Shown: positions 17,664 through 26,903 of the stretch, piece after piece
Layout: each line of letters opens with the position of its first letter
Position numbering within the stretch: the first letter of the stretch is position 1
Assembly: GCA_017795045.1 (NCBI GenBank)
Contig: CP051244.1
Span: 2,530,523-2,574,245 of the forward strand
Origin: Allomuricauda sp.
GTDB taxonomy: Bacteria > Bacteroidota > Bacteroidia > Flavobacteriales > Flavobacteriaceae
Length of the DNA: 43,723 nucleotides
Direction: 5' to 3'
Made by a program: the position numbers and the translations under genes
Notes under the pieces: model-generated
The model's database searches: none
The model's input: only the letters and a program-made list of their open reading frames with translations
What the model was told of the DNA's origin: nothing

Positions 17664-18146
17664 CTATTGCCAGATATTGAGATTGTTATTGTAGTCTTCA
17701 AAATTGTAGTGTCCAACATAGTTACGCCTGTACCAAAACAATGAAATTGTAAAAACAGGAAGCAAGCTATAGAGGACTAACATGAGAATGGCCATAGGTT
17801 TAAAAGTGGATGGGATAACATGCTCCACAAACTCCGGGAAAGAAGTCAGTGTCTGAACACTATCATAAATCTTAAAAAAGTAAACAATCATTATGGCATA
17901 TAGGGCATACTCTACATTACGCATTTTTGGATCGGGCAGTTCGTCTTCTGAAATTTTGAACCACATTACATACAGATACAGAAAATGTACTGTGCTCAGC
18001 AGCGGAAAAATATAATTATCAGGTTTCAAAAAATAGAACCTATTGGTATAAACTCCGTAGAAGTTCAAGACATTTAAAGCCAGTAATATTACTAGTGTGA
18101 TTAGAATATTTGTTTTCCAAGGTAAAATTTTGCTTACGTATTTCAT
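17664..18146 (-). CDS. Unrecognised four-helix membrane protein
   Basis: This 160-residue protein has about four hydrophobic segments (residues 13-32, 45-64, 80-97 and 118-140). A charged loop (KISEDELPDPKMRN) lies in the middle, and the C-terminal tail is rich in Asn and Tyr. I recognise no family motif. It converges on the AAA+ gene with a 7-bp gap. The frame and hydrophobic pattern support a real gene; its function is unknown. Confidence 0.7.
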   Translation of the reverse strand: MKYVSKILPWKTNILITLVILLALNVLNFYGVYTNRFYFLKPDNYIFPLLSTVHFLYLYVMWFKISEDELPDPKMRNVEYALYAIMIVYFFKIYDSVQTLTSFPEFVEHVIPSTFKPMAILMLVLYSLLPVFTISLFWYRRNYVGHYNFEDYNNNLNIWQ

Positions 18147-18385
18147 AGGTTTGTGAGATTGGGACGCTCAATATGGTAACAAATAACGTGCATCCGAAAC
18201 CAATATTTCAAACAAATCGATGAAGCGTATATAATGTTGGATTATCATAATAATCTGACATTAAAAGCCCAATTTTCGACCCTTTGCCGATTCTTAAATC
18301 TTTATCCAAAGACACAACATATTGATCCCTAAGTCCATAGATATGAAGTATTGGTATTTTTCGTATTTTGGATAAAACGTTTTTT

Positions 18386-19261
18386 ATGCAAAACTGGGCC
18401 TACATCACACTCATGATACTCGGGATATACGTTTTGCTGAGTGTCCTGTTGTATTACCTACAGGACTATTTTCTTTTTAAACCAGAAAAATTGCCCAAGG
18501 ATTTTCAGTTTTATTACGACAACCAAGAAATTGAGGAATATAATTTTGAGACCCGTGATGGGGCCACGATCAATGGCCTTCGATTCAAATCCAAAGATCC
18601 CAAAGGCGTGGTCTTCTATCTAAAAGGAAACTCCCGAAGCATTAAAGGGTGGGGCAAGTTTGCCGTGGACTTTACCCGTCATGGTTACGATGTGATCATG
18701 GTGGATTATCGTGGTTTCGGGAAGAGTACGGGACGTCGTACCCAAAAAGCCATTAAGCGTGACATGCAGGTGGTGTACAACAAGATCAAGGAGAAGGTGC
18801 CCGAAAAATATATAATTCTCTATGGACGTTCCATGGGTTCGGGTTTTGCGGCCAAACTGGCCTCCATGAACCAACCGCGCATGCTTATATTGGACGCGCC
18901 CTACTACAGCTTGAGCAAAGTGGCCAAAAAGTTCATCCCGTTTATGCCGCTCTCCTTGCTTATAAAGTTTCCCATGCCCACATACAAGTGGTTGAAGTAC
19001 GTTAACTGCCCCATACATATCATACATGGGACCGACGATAGACTCATTCCTTACAAAACCAGTGTAAAGTTGTCCAAAATAAAACCTGGACTATCAAAAC
19101 TATACACCGTGATAGGAGGGGGACACAAGGATTTGAACAACTTTGAATCGTACCACAGCATGTTGGAGGAGATCATCACCAGCAAACCCACCAAAGTGAA
19201 TCTGGAAGGATCCAGCATCAATGTGAAACACTCCTCAAAACGGGCCAATGCAAAAGCTTAA
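18386..19261 (+). CDS. Membrane-anchored alpha/beta hydrolase, copy 1
   Basis: This 291-residue protein starts from the ATG at 18386; a TTG at 18368 would add six residues. An N-terminal transmembrane helix (about 4-24) precedes a hydrolase domain of the BEM46/ABHD13 type. The nucleophile elbow is YGRSMGSG, the acid is in HGTDDRLIPY and the His is in GGGHKDL. Fold hallmarks are VVFYLKGNSRS (oxyanion region) and VIMVDYRGFGKSTG. The tail after about residue 265 is basic and Ser-rich. The next gene overlaps by 14 bp and is a close paralogue. The substrate is unknown; a serine esterase or peptidase-like role is plausible. Confidence 0.88.
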   Translation: MQNWAYITLMILGIYVLLSVLLYYLQDYFLFKPEKLPKDFQFYYDNQEIEEYNFETRDGATINGLRFKSKDPKGVVFYLKGNSRSIKGWGKFAVDFTRHGYDVIMVDYRGFGKSTGRRTQKAIKRDMQVVYNKIKEKVPEKYIILYGRSMGSGFAAKLASMNQPRMLILDAPYYSLSKVAKKFIPFMPLSLLIKFPMPTYKWLKYVNCPIHIIHGTDDRLIPYKTSVKLSKIKPGLSKLYTVIGGGHKDLNNFESYHSMLEEIITSKPTKVNLEGSSINVKHSSKRANAKA

Positions 19262-20051
19262 ACGTTTTGGTATTTTTACGGTTGTTATTTTGATGTTACT
19301 CACCGTCATGTTGTATTCATTCCAGGAAAAACTGATTTTTTTACCCACCAAGCTAGCTGAAGATCATGTTTATACCTTCAATGCCAATTTCGATGAAATT
19401 TTTCTTGATACTACTGATGGAGCACGTTTAAATGCCCTTCACTTTTATACGGACAACCCTAAAGGGTTGATCCTATACTTTCATGGAAATGCCGGAGACC
19501 TGTCTCGCTGGGGTGAAATTGTGTTGCCTTTTGTGGATTTGGGATATGAGGTCTTGGTGATGGACTATCGTAATTATGGTAAAAGTACCGGTGAACTTAG
19601 TGAGGATGCACTGTATCAAGATGCACAACTGTTCTATGCCTATGCAATGGAAAAATATCCTGAAGAACAGCTCCTCATTTACGGACGATCTTTGGGTACG
19701 GGCATTGCAAGTCAATTGTCCTCCAAAAATCAACCACAAAAATTAATTTTGGAAACACCTTTCTATAGTCTTTTGGACGTGGCCCAAGAACGTTTTCCCT
19801 TTTTACCGGTGTCCTATCTGTTGCGCTATAGGATTCCATCGCATGAATTTTTAAAGAAGGTGGATTGTCCTATTCGTATTTTTCATGGCACCACGGACAA
19901 TGTGGTTCCATATGCATCAGGGGAAAAATTGTATGACTCCATCTCCAACAGCGACAAAAAAATGTATACCATACCCAATGGCAATCACAATAACTTAAGC
20001 GATTTTGAAATCTATTGGAACGGTATTAAAATGGAATTGGACCCGCCTTAA
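19248..20051 (+). CDS. Membrane-anchored alpha/beta hydrolase, copy 2
   Basis: This 267-residue paralogue of the preceding gene has the same order: N-terminal hydrophobic helix (about 7-25), LILYFHGNAGDLSRWG, VLVMDYRNYGKSTG, nucleophile YGRSLGTG, acid HGTTDNVVPY and His GNHNNLSDF. It lacks the basic tail of copy 1. Tandem duplication followed by divergence is the simplest explanation. It overlaps the end of convergent cysM by 4 bp. Confidence 0.88.
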   Translation: MQKLKRFGIFTVVILMLLTVMLYSFQEKLIFLPTKLAEDHVYTFNANFDEIFLDTTDGARLNALHFYTDNPKGLILYFHGNAGDLSRWGEIVLPFVDLGYEVLVMDYRNYGKSTGELSEDALYQDAQLFYAYAMEKYPEEQLLIYGRSLGTGIASQLSSKNQPQKLILETPFYSLLDVAQERFPFLPVSYLLRYRIPSHEFLKKVDCPIRIFHGTTDNVVPYASGEKLYDSISNSDKKMYTIPNGNHNNLSDFEIYWNGIKMELDPP

Positions 20052-20932
20052 TCAAATAAATCCGAAGAAAGGTAACGGTCTCCTCGATCACAGACTATGG
20101 AAACAATGGTGCCCTCTTTCAAGGTGCTGGCCAATCTAATGGCCGCGGCCGCGGCACCACCACTGCTCATGCCAGCAAAGATACCTTCCTCCTTGGCCAA
20201 TCGCTTGGCCATTTCAGTAGCTTCTTCCTCACTGACTTCCAGTACCGTATCCACTTTTTGTGGATTGAATATTTTGGGGAGATAGGCTTCGGGCCATTTA
20301 CGAATACCCGGAATCTTTGAATCATCGGTAGGCTGTACGCCCACGATTTGTACCCCGGAATCTTGTTCCTTCAAATAGGTCGAGGTCCCCATAATGGTCC
20401 CAGTAGTGCCCATGCTGGATACAAAATGGGTGATATCACCTTTGGTGTCCGCCCAGATTTCCGGTCCCGTGGTCTTGTAATGGGCCATCCAGTTATCGTT
20501 GTTGGCAAATTGGTTGAGCATAATATATCCTTCATCCCTGACCTTGGCCTCAGCATAGTCCCTGGCACCTTCAATCCCAACATCTGATGGGGTCAAAGTC
20601 ACTTTGGCTCCGTAAGCGCGCATGGTCTGTACGCGTTCCTTGGTGGAGTTTTCGGGCATTACCAGTTCAATGTCAAGTCCATAGATCCCTGCGATCATGG
20701 CCAAGGCTATACCCGTGTTGCCACTTGTGGCCTCGATCAGTTTGGATGCGGTGGAAAAATCCCCACGATCCAGCCCGCTCTTGATCATATTATAGGCAGG
20801 ACGGTCTTTGACACTTCCTCCTGGATTATTGCCTTCCAGTTTAAAAAACAGTCTTACGTTTGGGTTGGGGTTCAATACTTTGGATTCCACCATTGGGGTG
20901 TTTCCAATAAGGTCGAGAATGCTATTGGACAT
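20048..20932 (-). CDS. cysM: Cysteine synthase B
   Basis: This 294-residue fold-type II PLP enzyme makes cysteine from O-acetylserine and sulfide or thiosulfate. I chose the ATG at 20932 (MSNSILDLIGNTPMV) over an upstream in-frame ATG that lies inside cysE. The PLP lysine is K42 in NPGGSVKDRP, EATSGNTGIAL binds the substrate carboxylate, and SSMGTTGTIMGTS is the phosphate loop. Its length and sequence look more like CysM than CysK. The start overlaps the cysE end by 11 bp, so the two are coupled. Confidence 0.94.
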   Translation of the reverse strand: MSNSILDLIGNTPMVESKVLNPNPNVRLFFKLEGNNPGGSVKDRPAYNMIKSGLDRGDFSTASKLIEATSGNTGIALAMIAGIYGLDIELVMPENSTKERVQTMRAYGAKVTLTPSDVGIEGARDYAEAKVRDEGYIMLNQFANNDNWMAHYKTTGPEIWADTKGDITHFVSSMGTTGTIMGTSTYLKEQDSGVQIVGVQPTDDSKIPGIRKWPEAYLPKIFNPQKVDTVLEVSEEEATEMAKRLAKEEGIFAGMSSGGAAAAAIRLASTLKEGTIVSIVCDRGDRYLSSDLFD

Positions 20933-21716
20933 TTGGGGCTGTCTTGATTTTAATTTCTGGGGTGTGATATACTGTTGAATTTGCAGGTACGGAAGCTGTA
21001 AGCCATGCATTTCCACCAATGATCGAATTTTCTCCGATTACGGTTTCACCACCCAAAATGGTTGCATTGGCATAAATGGTAACGTTTGACATTATAGTGG
21101 GATGTCTTTTGGTCTTTTGAAGGTTTTTGGATACATACAACGCTCCCAGGGTTACCCCTTGATACAACTTCACATTATCATGTATCACGGCAGTTTCCCC
21201 AATCACCACACCGGTGGCATGATCTATAAAGAACGATTTGCCAATGGTAGCTCCAGGATTGATATCCACCCCTGTCTGCCTATGGGCATATTCCGTCATG
21301 AGCCTCGGAATCATGGGTACTCCTTGAATGTAGAGCTCATGGGCCAATCGGTAAATGGAAATGGCATAAAAACCTGGGTACGCCATATAAATTTCCTGGA
21401 GGGACAGTGAAGCTGGGTCACAATTAAGAATAGCCTCTGCGTCCAGATTGAGTTTTTCCAAAATTCCAGGCAAACCGCTTATGTATTTGTTCCAAAGTTC
21501 ATTGCTGGGCCTTTCCAAATCCCAACAAGCCATATCCGTCAGTCGGTCAAACTTTTTCTCCAACATTTCAAGGTTCACGGCCACCGGGGTATTGGAATCA
21601 AAAAGCGTATAAAAAAGCGTATCCGTGAAATCCTCGGTTTCTTGTTTTAACCTATAGTCCAAATAGGGCAATTTTTTATGCCTATTGAGCTCTGAAATTA
21701 TTTTTTCCTTGTCCAT
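20922..21716 (-). CDS. cysE: Serine O-acetyltransferase
   Basis: This 264-residue enzyme acetylates serine to O-acetylserine, the substrate of the adjoining cysM. The N-terminal half is helical. The left-handed beta-helix starts near 165 with HRQTGVDINPGATIGKSFFI and runs through DHATGVVIGETAVIHDNVKLYQGVTLGA to the C-terminal tail. His and Asp in DINPGATIG and DHATG are the catalytic and acetyl-CoA region known for the family. Placing cysE and cysM in one operon couples production and use of O-acetylserine. Confidence 0.95.
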   Translation of the reverse strand: MDKEKIISELNRHKKLPYLDYRLKQETEDFTDTLFYTLFDSNTPVAVNLEMLEKKFDRLTDMACWDLERPSNELWNKYISGLPGILEKLNLDAEAILNCDPASLSLQEIYMAYPGFYAISIYRLAHELYIQGVPMIPRLMTEYAHRQTGVDINPGATIGKSFFIDHATGVVIGETAVIHDNVKLYQGVTLGALYVSKNLQKTKRHPTIMSNVTIYANATILGGETVIGENSIIGGNAWLTASVPANSTVYHTPEIKIKTAPNVQ

Positions 21717-21810
21717 ACAACAATTATTGTCCTAAATTTAGACAAAACCTTACCTACAGCCTTAGGAAATAGCTAACTTTAGTTTAAAAATAACATATTA
21801 TTGATATAGC

Positions 21811-22491
21811 GTGACTGATTCGAAAATTTCCAAGAAAGTATTTGATTTTTTAAAAGAGTTGTCAAAAAACAACCACAAAGAGTGGTTTGAAAAAAACAAG
21901 CCTACTTTCAAAGCCCATGAAACCGAGGTAAAATCCTTCCTGGCAAATGTGAAGGAACGCTTGGAACAACATGATGATATTGAAAAAATGAAATTGTTCC
22001 GTATTTATCGGGATGTACGTTTTTCAAAGGATAAAACCCCATATAAAACCCACTTTGCAGGTTCGTTTTCCCGATTGGGCGCACATCTAAGGGGAGGATA
22101 TTACATTCATTTACAACCGGGAAATTCTCTACTGGCCACCGGTTTTTGGGCACCCAATAAAGAAGACCTGTTCCGCATACGAAAAGAGTTGGAAATGGAT
22201 GCTTCGGATTTTAGGAAGGTCATCAATGACCCAGATTTCACCAAAATTTGGGGAGAACTTCAAGGCGATGCGGTAAAAACGGCCCCAAAAGGGTTTGATA
22301 AGGACCACCCGGATATTGACTTGATCAAAAACAAACAGTATGTCTTTGTACGGAATTTTACGGACCAAGAGGTACTATCCCCGAATTTTATCGAGGAAGT
22401 GGACAAATCGTATCGAGCTATTCGACCTTATTTTGATTTGATGAGCGATATCCTCACCACCAATCTCAATGGCGAATCAACCTTGAACTAA
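21811..22491 (+). CDS. DUF2461-family protein
   Basis: This 226-residue protein matches the DUF2461 pattern: VFDFLKELSKNNHKEWFEKNK at the start, then FRIYRDVRFSKDKTPYKTHFAG and GGYYIHLQPGNSLLATGFW. The biochemical role of this family is not established. The start is a GTG at 21811. The 3' end overlaps the convergent helical gene by 15 bp. Confidence 0.9.
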   Translation: MTDSKISKKVFDFLKELSKNNHKEWFEKNKPTFKAHETEVKSFLANVKERLEQHDDIEKMKLFRIYRDVRFSKDKTPYKTHFAGSFSRLGAHLRGGYYIHLQPGNSLLATGFWAPNKEDLFRIRKELEMDASDFRKVINDPDFTKIWGELQGDAVKTAPKGFDKDHPDIDLIKNKQYVFVRNFTDQEVLSPNFIEEVDKSYRAIRPYFDLMSDILTTNLNGESTLN

Positions 22492-22890
22492 CACCTCGTT
22501 TTCCAAAAGCTGGATCTGGTCCTTCAAGCGTTCTATGACCATATTCATCATCCGTTTGTTCAAAGCGGAGGAGTTTTTAATATATTCCTGATATTCCTCA
22601 ATGGTAAATTGTCCAATGACCATTCCCTTAAGAGAGTTCCTAAACTTAATGTCCTTTTGGATGGCCCGTTCAATATACTCCATCTTTTTCTCCAAGGAAA
22701 GGTCATGAAAAACCCCTTTGTGCTTGCCAATATAGTTCTTGAAAACCTCAATCAACAATAGGTTTTGGAGTTTAATGATAGGCCGTAAGGTTTGGTTTTG
22801 AAAACGTTCGTCCGCACTCATTTGGTTGTTGAAATAAGACTGTAGAATTTCGGGGCGGAGGTCCAAAAGACTCTTAGATCGTGAATCCAT
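22477..22890 (-). CDS. Unrecognised helical protein
   Basis: This 137-residue protein starts from the ATG at 22890 (MDSRSKSLLDLRPEI), in preference to an upstream ATG that adds 12 weak residues. It appears all-helical and charged, with no membrane segment and no catalytic motif that I recognise. I see no vicinal-oxygen-chelate features of glyoxalases. It is convergent with the DUF2461 gene. Confidence 0.7.
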   Translation of the reverse strand: MDSRSKSLLDLRPEILQSYFNNQMSADERFQNQTLRPIIKLQNLLLIEVFKNYIGKHKGVFHDLSLEKKMEYIERAIQKDIKFRNSLKGMVIGQFTIEEYQEYIKNSSALNKRMMNMVIERLKDQIQLLENEVLVQG

Positions 22891-23026
22891 GGCTGATAGT
22901 TTTAATAAAATTACACAATCGTCCACCGCTCATTTTTTGTTAGGCCGATAGTTGTTAACGATGTTATGAACATGCACTCCAAAATTTTATTTGACTACTT
23001 TTAGGGAGAATCAATAGTACATTTCC

Positions 23027-23788
23027 ATGAACATCAAATCATTTGTCATTGCTATACTTGTTCTTTCGGCCATTTCGTGTAAAAACGAAAGCAAGAAAGA
23101 GGACGCCCAGATTTGGCGCACCAAAAAATTGGCAGCGGAAAATGCCACCCATAACCAATTGCTCGATATTGAAAAAGAGCAGGGGTGGGAGTTGTTGTTC
23201 GATGGGGAAACCTTGAACGGTTGGCATGTATACAATGCTGGCGTACCAACAGTCTGGGAAGTGAAAAACGGCGAACTCCATAGAAATGTTGAACTGGAAT
23301 CCGAGCACAATGAGGATTTGGTCACGGACAAGGCCTATGAAAACTATGAGCTGGTCTTGGAATGGAAAATCTCGGACCGTGGAAATAGCGGCATATTCAT
23401 CAACGTTCAGGAAAAGCCCGATGTTGGCACAGCCTATCAAACCGGACCCGAGTTCCAAATTCTGGACCCCAATCATATGGATCATGATGTTGCCGTTAAA
23501 AAATCGGGCTGCCTGTATGGTTTTTCCCCTCAAAAGAATGAGGCCATCACCAAATCTGGCCAGTGGAACCAGACCCGCATCAAACAGGTAAATGGAAAAG
23601 TGGAATTCTATTTAAACGGCACACTTACCGCAGTGGAGGATTTTACCGCACCGGAATGGCCACAAAAAATCTCAGGAACCCATTTTAAAAACTACCCCGA
23701 ATTTGGACAAGCCACAGAGGGGAAAATAACCCTGCAGGATTGGTATTTTGAGGTGTGGTTCCGCGACATCAAGATCAGGGAGTTGTAG
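23027..23788 (+). CDS. DUF1080 (3-keto-disaccharide hydrolase-like) lipoprotein
   Basis: This 253-residue protein has a short signal ending in the lipobox AISC (Cys near residue 18), so it is probably a lipoprotein. The DUF1080 concanavalin-like domain starts at about residue 57 with GWELLFDGETLNGWH and shows ISDRGNSGIFINVQE and the end TLQDWYFEVWFRDIKIREL. Characterised DUF1080 members cleave 3-keto-glycosides; whether this one does is inferred. It converges on the NTF2-like lipoprotein with a 1-bp gap. Confidence 0.9.
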   Translation: MNIKSFVIAILVLSAISCKNESKKEDAQIWRTKKLAAENATHNQLLDIEKEQGWELLFDGETLNGWHVYNAGVPTVWEVKNGELHRNVELESEHNEDLVTDKAYENYELVLEWKISDRGNSGIFINVQEKPDVGTAYQTGPEFQILDPNHMDHDVAVKKSGCLYGFSPQKNEAITKSGQWNQTRIKQVNGKVEFYLNGTLTAVEDFTAPEWPQKISGTHFKNYPEFGQATEGKITLQDWYFEVWFRDIKIREL

Positions 23789-23789
23789 A

Positions 23790-24248
23790 TTACTCTATCT
23801 TCCCGTCGTGGAATCCGGCCCTTTTCCAATTCCCATCATCATTGATCCAAATATTGGTGATTCGGTACGCATTGGTTTGGGTTTCCCCATGTTCCGCCTG
23901 TACCACAATGATTCTACCGGTGACTATGGCCGTATTACCGTATAGTCCCACTTCCATTTCGTCCATTTGATACCCCATCACCTCCAAACTTCCGGATTGT
24001 ATCCGGGCATCCCTTTTCTCCAAATAGCTGAACCAATCTTCCTTTCCAATGGCTCTTGAATTTCCATTGGTATGCTGGTAATTTTCCGTTGTCATGGCAT
24101 CAAGGGTCACTAAATCGCTTTCCTTAAAGGCTTTGTTAAAAGCTTCTATAGCCAACAAAAGACCCTCCTTATCTCGCGTTTCATGTTCCGTGCAACCCGA
24201 CCAACAAAACATCATGACCAAAACCAACAATGATATGTTTGATTTCAT
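23790..24248 (-). CDS. NTF2-like (SnoaL/DUF4440) lipoprotein
   Basis: This 152-residue protein starts at the ATG at 24248, which places a signal peptide with lipobox WSGC (Cys near 19) at the N-terminus. The mature part has the cone-shaped NTF2 pattern: AIEAFNKAFKESDLVTLDAMTTENYQHTNG, then GKEDWFSYLEKRDARI, and a C-terminal TNIWINDDGNWKRAGFHDGKI. Such domains bind small molecules or act as weak isomerases or hydrolases; the ligand is unknown. Confidence 0.85.
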   Translation of the reverse strand: MKSNISLLVLVMMFCWSGCTEHETRDKEGLLLAIEAFNKAFKESDLVTLDAMTTENYQHTNGNSRAIGKEDWFSYLEKRDARIQSGSLEVMGYQMDEMEVGLYGNTAIVTGRIIVVQAEHGETQTNAYRITNIWINDDGNWKRAGFHDGKIE

Positions 24249-24338
24249 GCTTTTTAAAAAAATGTCTTTACAGTTTTTCAATGAGGTTTTTAAGTTTTTG
24301 CTGAAATAATGACTCATGATATATTGTCTTTAAGATAC

Positions 24339-25304
24339 TCATCCTTTATGGATAATCTGTATTCCTTCTGTTTGGAAATAATGTTCAACGGCTTCCTTGA
24401 CTGCTTGCAACGAGCTGTATTTGGGTTGATATCCCAACTGCTTCTTTGCTTTTTCGATGCTACCACATGGGCTGTGGGCAATATGGTCCCACGTGAGTTC
24501 CCTATCCCTTTCGCTGACGGTCTTTTGCCATTCTTCCCAAGGTTGAAAACGCAGTTGGGGCCGTTGCCCAAACAGTTTGGCCATTTCCTCAGCATAACCT
24601 CTCAGGGTAAGGGCCTGCTCCGAAACTACATGGAAACTTTCCCCGATGGCATTTTCCCTGTTCTCCATGGCCTTGACAAAAGCCTGAGCCACATCCTCCG
24701 CATGCACATGATGAACCGTTTCCATCCCAAGGTTGGGCAAGGTGATTTCCTCGCCTTGGGCCAATCGCAGAAATACCTCCGGATTTAGATTCCCGGCCGG
24801 ATTCACGGGCAACCAGCCCGGGCCGGTAATATGTCCCGGATGAAGAATCGTGACCGGAAACCCACATGCTTTATGGAAGTTGAGCAAATAGGTTTCAATC
24901 TTTGCTTTGTTTATTCCATAGGCACCGAAGGGATTCCGCTCTGCAGTCTCCGTGGTGGGGACCTGTACGGTATGCCCATGGACCCAGATGGTGCCACAGT
25001 GCAGAAAATGTTGGACTTTGCCCTTTAGGTTTTCAGCAAGGTGCTGGGCACTCTGGGGGGTGAAACAAATCAAATCAATAACCACATCACCTTTCAATGA
25101 GGCGATTTGAGTCCCAAAATCTCCGTTCTCTTCGGATTTTTCCCGGTCAATGCCAACAAACTCCACGGATTTCCATGCGTCATGATCGGCATAGGGTTGG
25201 GACTGCTGCCGACTTACACAGACCACTTCATGACCGGCTTCAACAAGTTTTGGTACCAAATACGTGCCAATATGGCCAGTGCCTCCAATCAGTATTACTT
25301 TCAT
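24339..25304 (-). CDS. NAD-dependent epimerase/dehydratase (extended SDR)
   Basis: This 321-residue protein starts from the ATG at 25304 (MKVILIGGTGHIGTYLVPKL). The Rossmann GGTGHIGT motif is at residues 7-14. The usual Tyr-x-x-x-Lys pair appears in FGAYGINKAKIE. The C-terminal half resembles substrate-binding lobes of sugar-nucleotide epimerase-like proteins. It lies just beyond the serine-hydrolase gene on the same strand (10-bp gap). The substrate is unknown. Confidence 0.87.
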   Translation of the reverse strand: MKVILIGGTGHIGTYLVPKLVEAGHEVVCVSRQQSQPYADHDAWKSVEFVGIDREKSEENGDFGTQIASLKGDVVIDLICFTPQSAQHLAENLKGKVQHFLHCGTIWVHGHTVQVPTTETAERNPFGAYGINKAKIETYLLNFHKACGFPVTILHPGHITGPGWLPVNPAGNLNPEVFLRLAQGEEITLPNLGMETVHHVHAEDVAQAFVKAMENRENAIGESFHVVSEQALTLRGYAEEMAKLFGQRPQLRFQPWEEWQKTVSERDRELTWDHIAHSPCGSIEKAKKQLGYQPKYSSLQAVKEAVEHYFQTEGIQIIHKG

Positions 25305-25314
25305 TTTTACTTTT

Positions 25315-26883
25315 TTATTCCTTGATTCGGACCAAATCCAAATCTTGATAATCAAAGCTAAAATCCATGTTGGGGGAAATGCCCTTCATCTGTATCCCGA
25401 TCGGGTTTCCTGACGCATCCATCTCAAAAATGGCAAAGGCATCGCACTGCATATCCGTATAGGCCATTTTAACGGCAAAGGTGTTGTCCTTGTAATGGAA
25501 CATTTCTCCATTCAACTGCGGGGAACGTAGTGACCTGAACCAAAGTTTTCCGCCATGGTTTTCGATGGATACCTTTCCGAACCATTTATCTTCATACGTT
25601 CCTAAAAAGGAGCTTGCACCCAGTTTTTTTACATCGGAGATTGTGGCACTTTCCCAAACGGCATCCAAGGTAGCATCGGCTTCGGCCTGTCCGGACTCCA
25701 ATTGTTGCTTGGCGGACGCCAAATAGTCCCATCGGTCCTTTCTGATCCATTCATCCCGAATAGCCGAACTTATGGTGTGGTAGCTGTTGCCCCCGGGAGC
25801 CCCATTGGTGAGCACCACGACTGCTGAATTCAATTCGGGTACCATTACCACGGAGGACAACATGCCCGGTAGACCGCCTGTATGGGAAATTACGGTATGG
25901 TCGAACCTATTGGAAATCCGCCACCCAAGACCATAGGCCCCAAAATGGTATCTGTTGTCCGGTTCCGGTCTAGGTTGAAAGCTGATAAAGGTATAGGGGC
26001 GCCACATTTCCGCTTGCCGCTCAGGACTGAAAATCTGCTTGTCCAAAGCTTCGCCGTATTTTCCTTGTTGCAATTGGGCCATAATCCATTTGGACATGTC
26101 ATGGACGCTGGAATAGATTCCGCCCGAAGCCACCAAAGGGCCTTCACCCTTTACGTAGCGCTCTACCTTTCTTACGTTTCCGTTCTCAGTGGAGTGTGCG
26201 GATGCCACGTTTTGGGTCGATTTCAATCGCTTATAACGCACCGCGGTCCTGTCCATGCCCAACGGACCTAAAATATACTGTTCGATAAATTCATCGTAAG
26301 TCTGACCGCTTACCCTGGCAATGACCTCGCCCGCTACAATATAGAGCAGGTTGTCATAATCGTATTTGGTGCGAAAATCCGAAGTGGGTTTAAAGTATTG
26401 AAAACTGTTGAGCACATCCTGAATTTTGTAATCAGCTCCCGGAGGGAAAAACATTAAATCCCCGGCACCGAGCCCCAGTCCGCTGCGATGCGTCAACAGG
26501 TCCACAATGGTGAAATTCTCCCGGACGTATGCATTGTACATGGTAAACTCCGGGATGTGTTGAATCACCCGATCATCCCATTTAAGTTTTCCCTGATCCA
26601 CCAAAATGGCCAATGCGGCCGCGGTGAACGCCTTGGTATTCGAGGCAATTTGAAACAAACTATGCTTATCAACCATCTCTTCAGAATCAACGGAGAGTTT
26701 TCCGTATCCTTTGGAGTGGATGACCTTCCCATTTTCTATCACGGCCACGGCAAGGCCCACTTGGGGCATCATTTCCATAGATCGGTTCACCAAGGAATCT
26801 ATCTGCGGAGAGGTAAAGCCCTGTCCAAAAACGGCAGCTATGGCCCATAATAAAAATAGGGGGAGGGTAATTTTGTTTTTCAT
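25315..26883 (-). CDS. Secreted serine hydrolase (class C beta-lactamase fold) with DUF3471-like tail
   Basis: This 522-residue protein has a signal peptide (about 1-21) and a penicillin-binding/beta-lactamase-fold domain. SNTK near residue 82 is the SxxK nucleophile motif and YDN in KYDYDNLLYIVAGEV matches the YxN motif. The later HTGGLPG is the KTG-equivalent. A C-terminal beta domain of about 130 residues (ASSFLGTYEDKWFGKVSIE) looks like DUF3471. It could be an esterase or peptidase; a true beta-lactamase is unlikely for this subgroup. It starts 20 bp after the PhyH gene ends. Confidence 0.88.
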   Translation of the reverse strand: MKNKITLPLFLLWAIAAVFGQGFTSPQIDSLVNRSMEMMPQVGLAVAVIENGKVIHSKGYGKLSVDSEEMVDKHSLFQIASNTKAFTAAALAILVDQGKLKWDDRVIQHIPEFTMYNAYVRENFTIVDLLTHRSGLGLGAGDLMFFPPGADYKIQDVLNSFQYFKPTSDFRTKYDYDNLLYIVAGEVIARVSGQTYDEFIEQYILGPLGMDRTAVRYKRLKSTQNVASAHSTENGNVRKVERYVKGEGPLVASGGIYSSVHDMSKWIMAQLQQGKYGEALDKQIFSPERQAEMWRPYTFISFQPRPEPDNRYHFGAYGLGWRISNRFDHTVISHTGGLPGMLSSVVMVPELNSAVVVLTNGAPGGNSYHTISSAIRDEWIRKDRWDYLASAKQQLESGQAEADATLDAVWESATISDVKKLGASSFLGTYEDKWFGKVSIENHGGKLWFRSLRSPQLNGEMFHYKDNTFAVKMAYTDMQCDAFAIFEMDASGNPIGIQMKGISPNMDFSFDYQDLDLVRIKE

Positions 26884-26903
26884 GAGGTTTTTTAGCGGTT
26901 ATT

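Noticed and set aside
20933..21019. Longer cysM start at 21019
   Set aside because: The extra 29 residues are an out-of-frame reading of cysE; the family start MSNSILDLIGNTP is at 20932.
22477..22926. Glyoxalase function for the helical gene
   Set aside because: The sequence appears all-helical with no metal-binding His/Glu pattern of vicinal-oxygen-chelate proteins.
25315..26883. True beta-lactamase (antibiotic resistance) call
   Set aside because: The SxxK and YxN motifs are shared by many esterases and peptidases, and the C-terminal DUF3471-like domain points to a general serine hydrolase.
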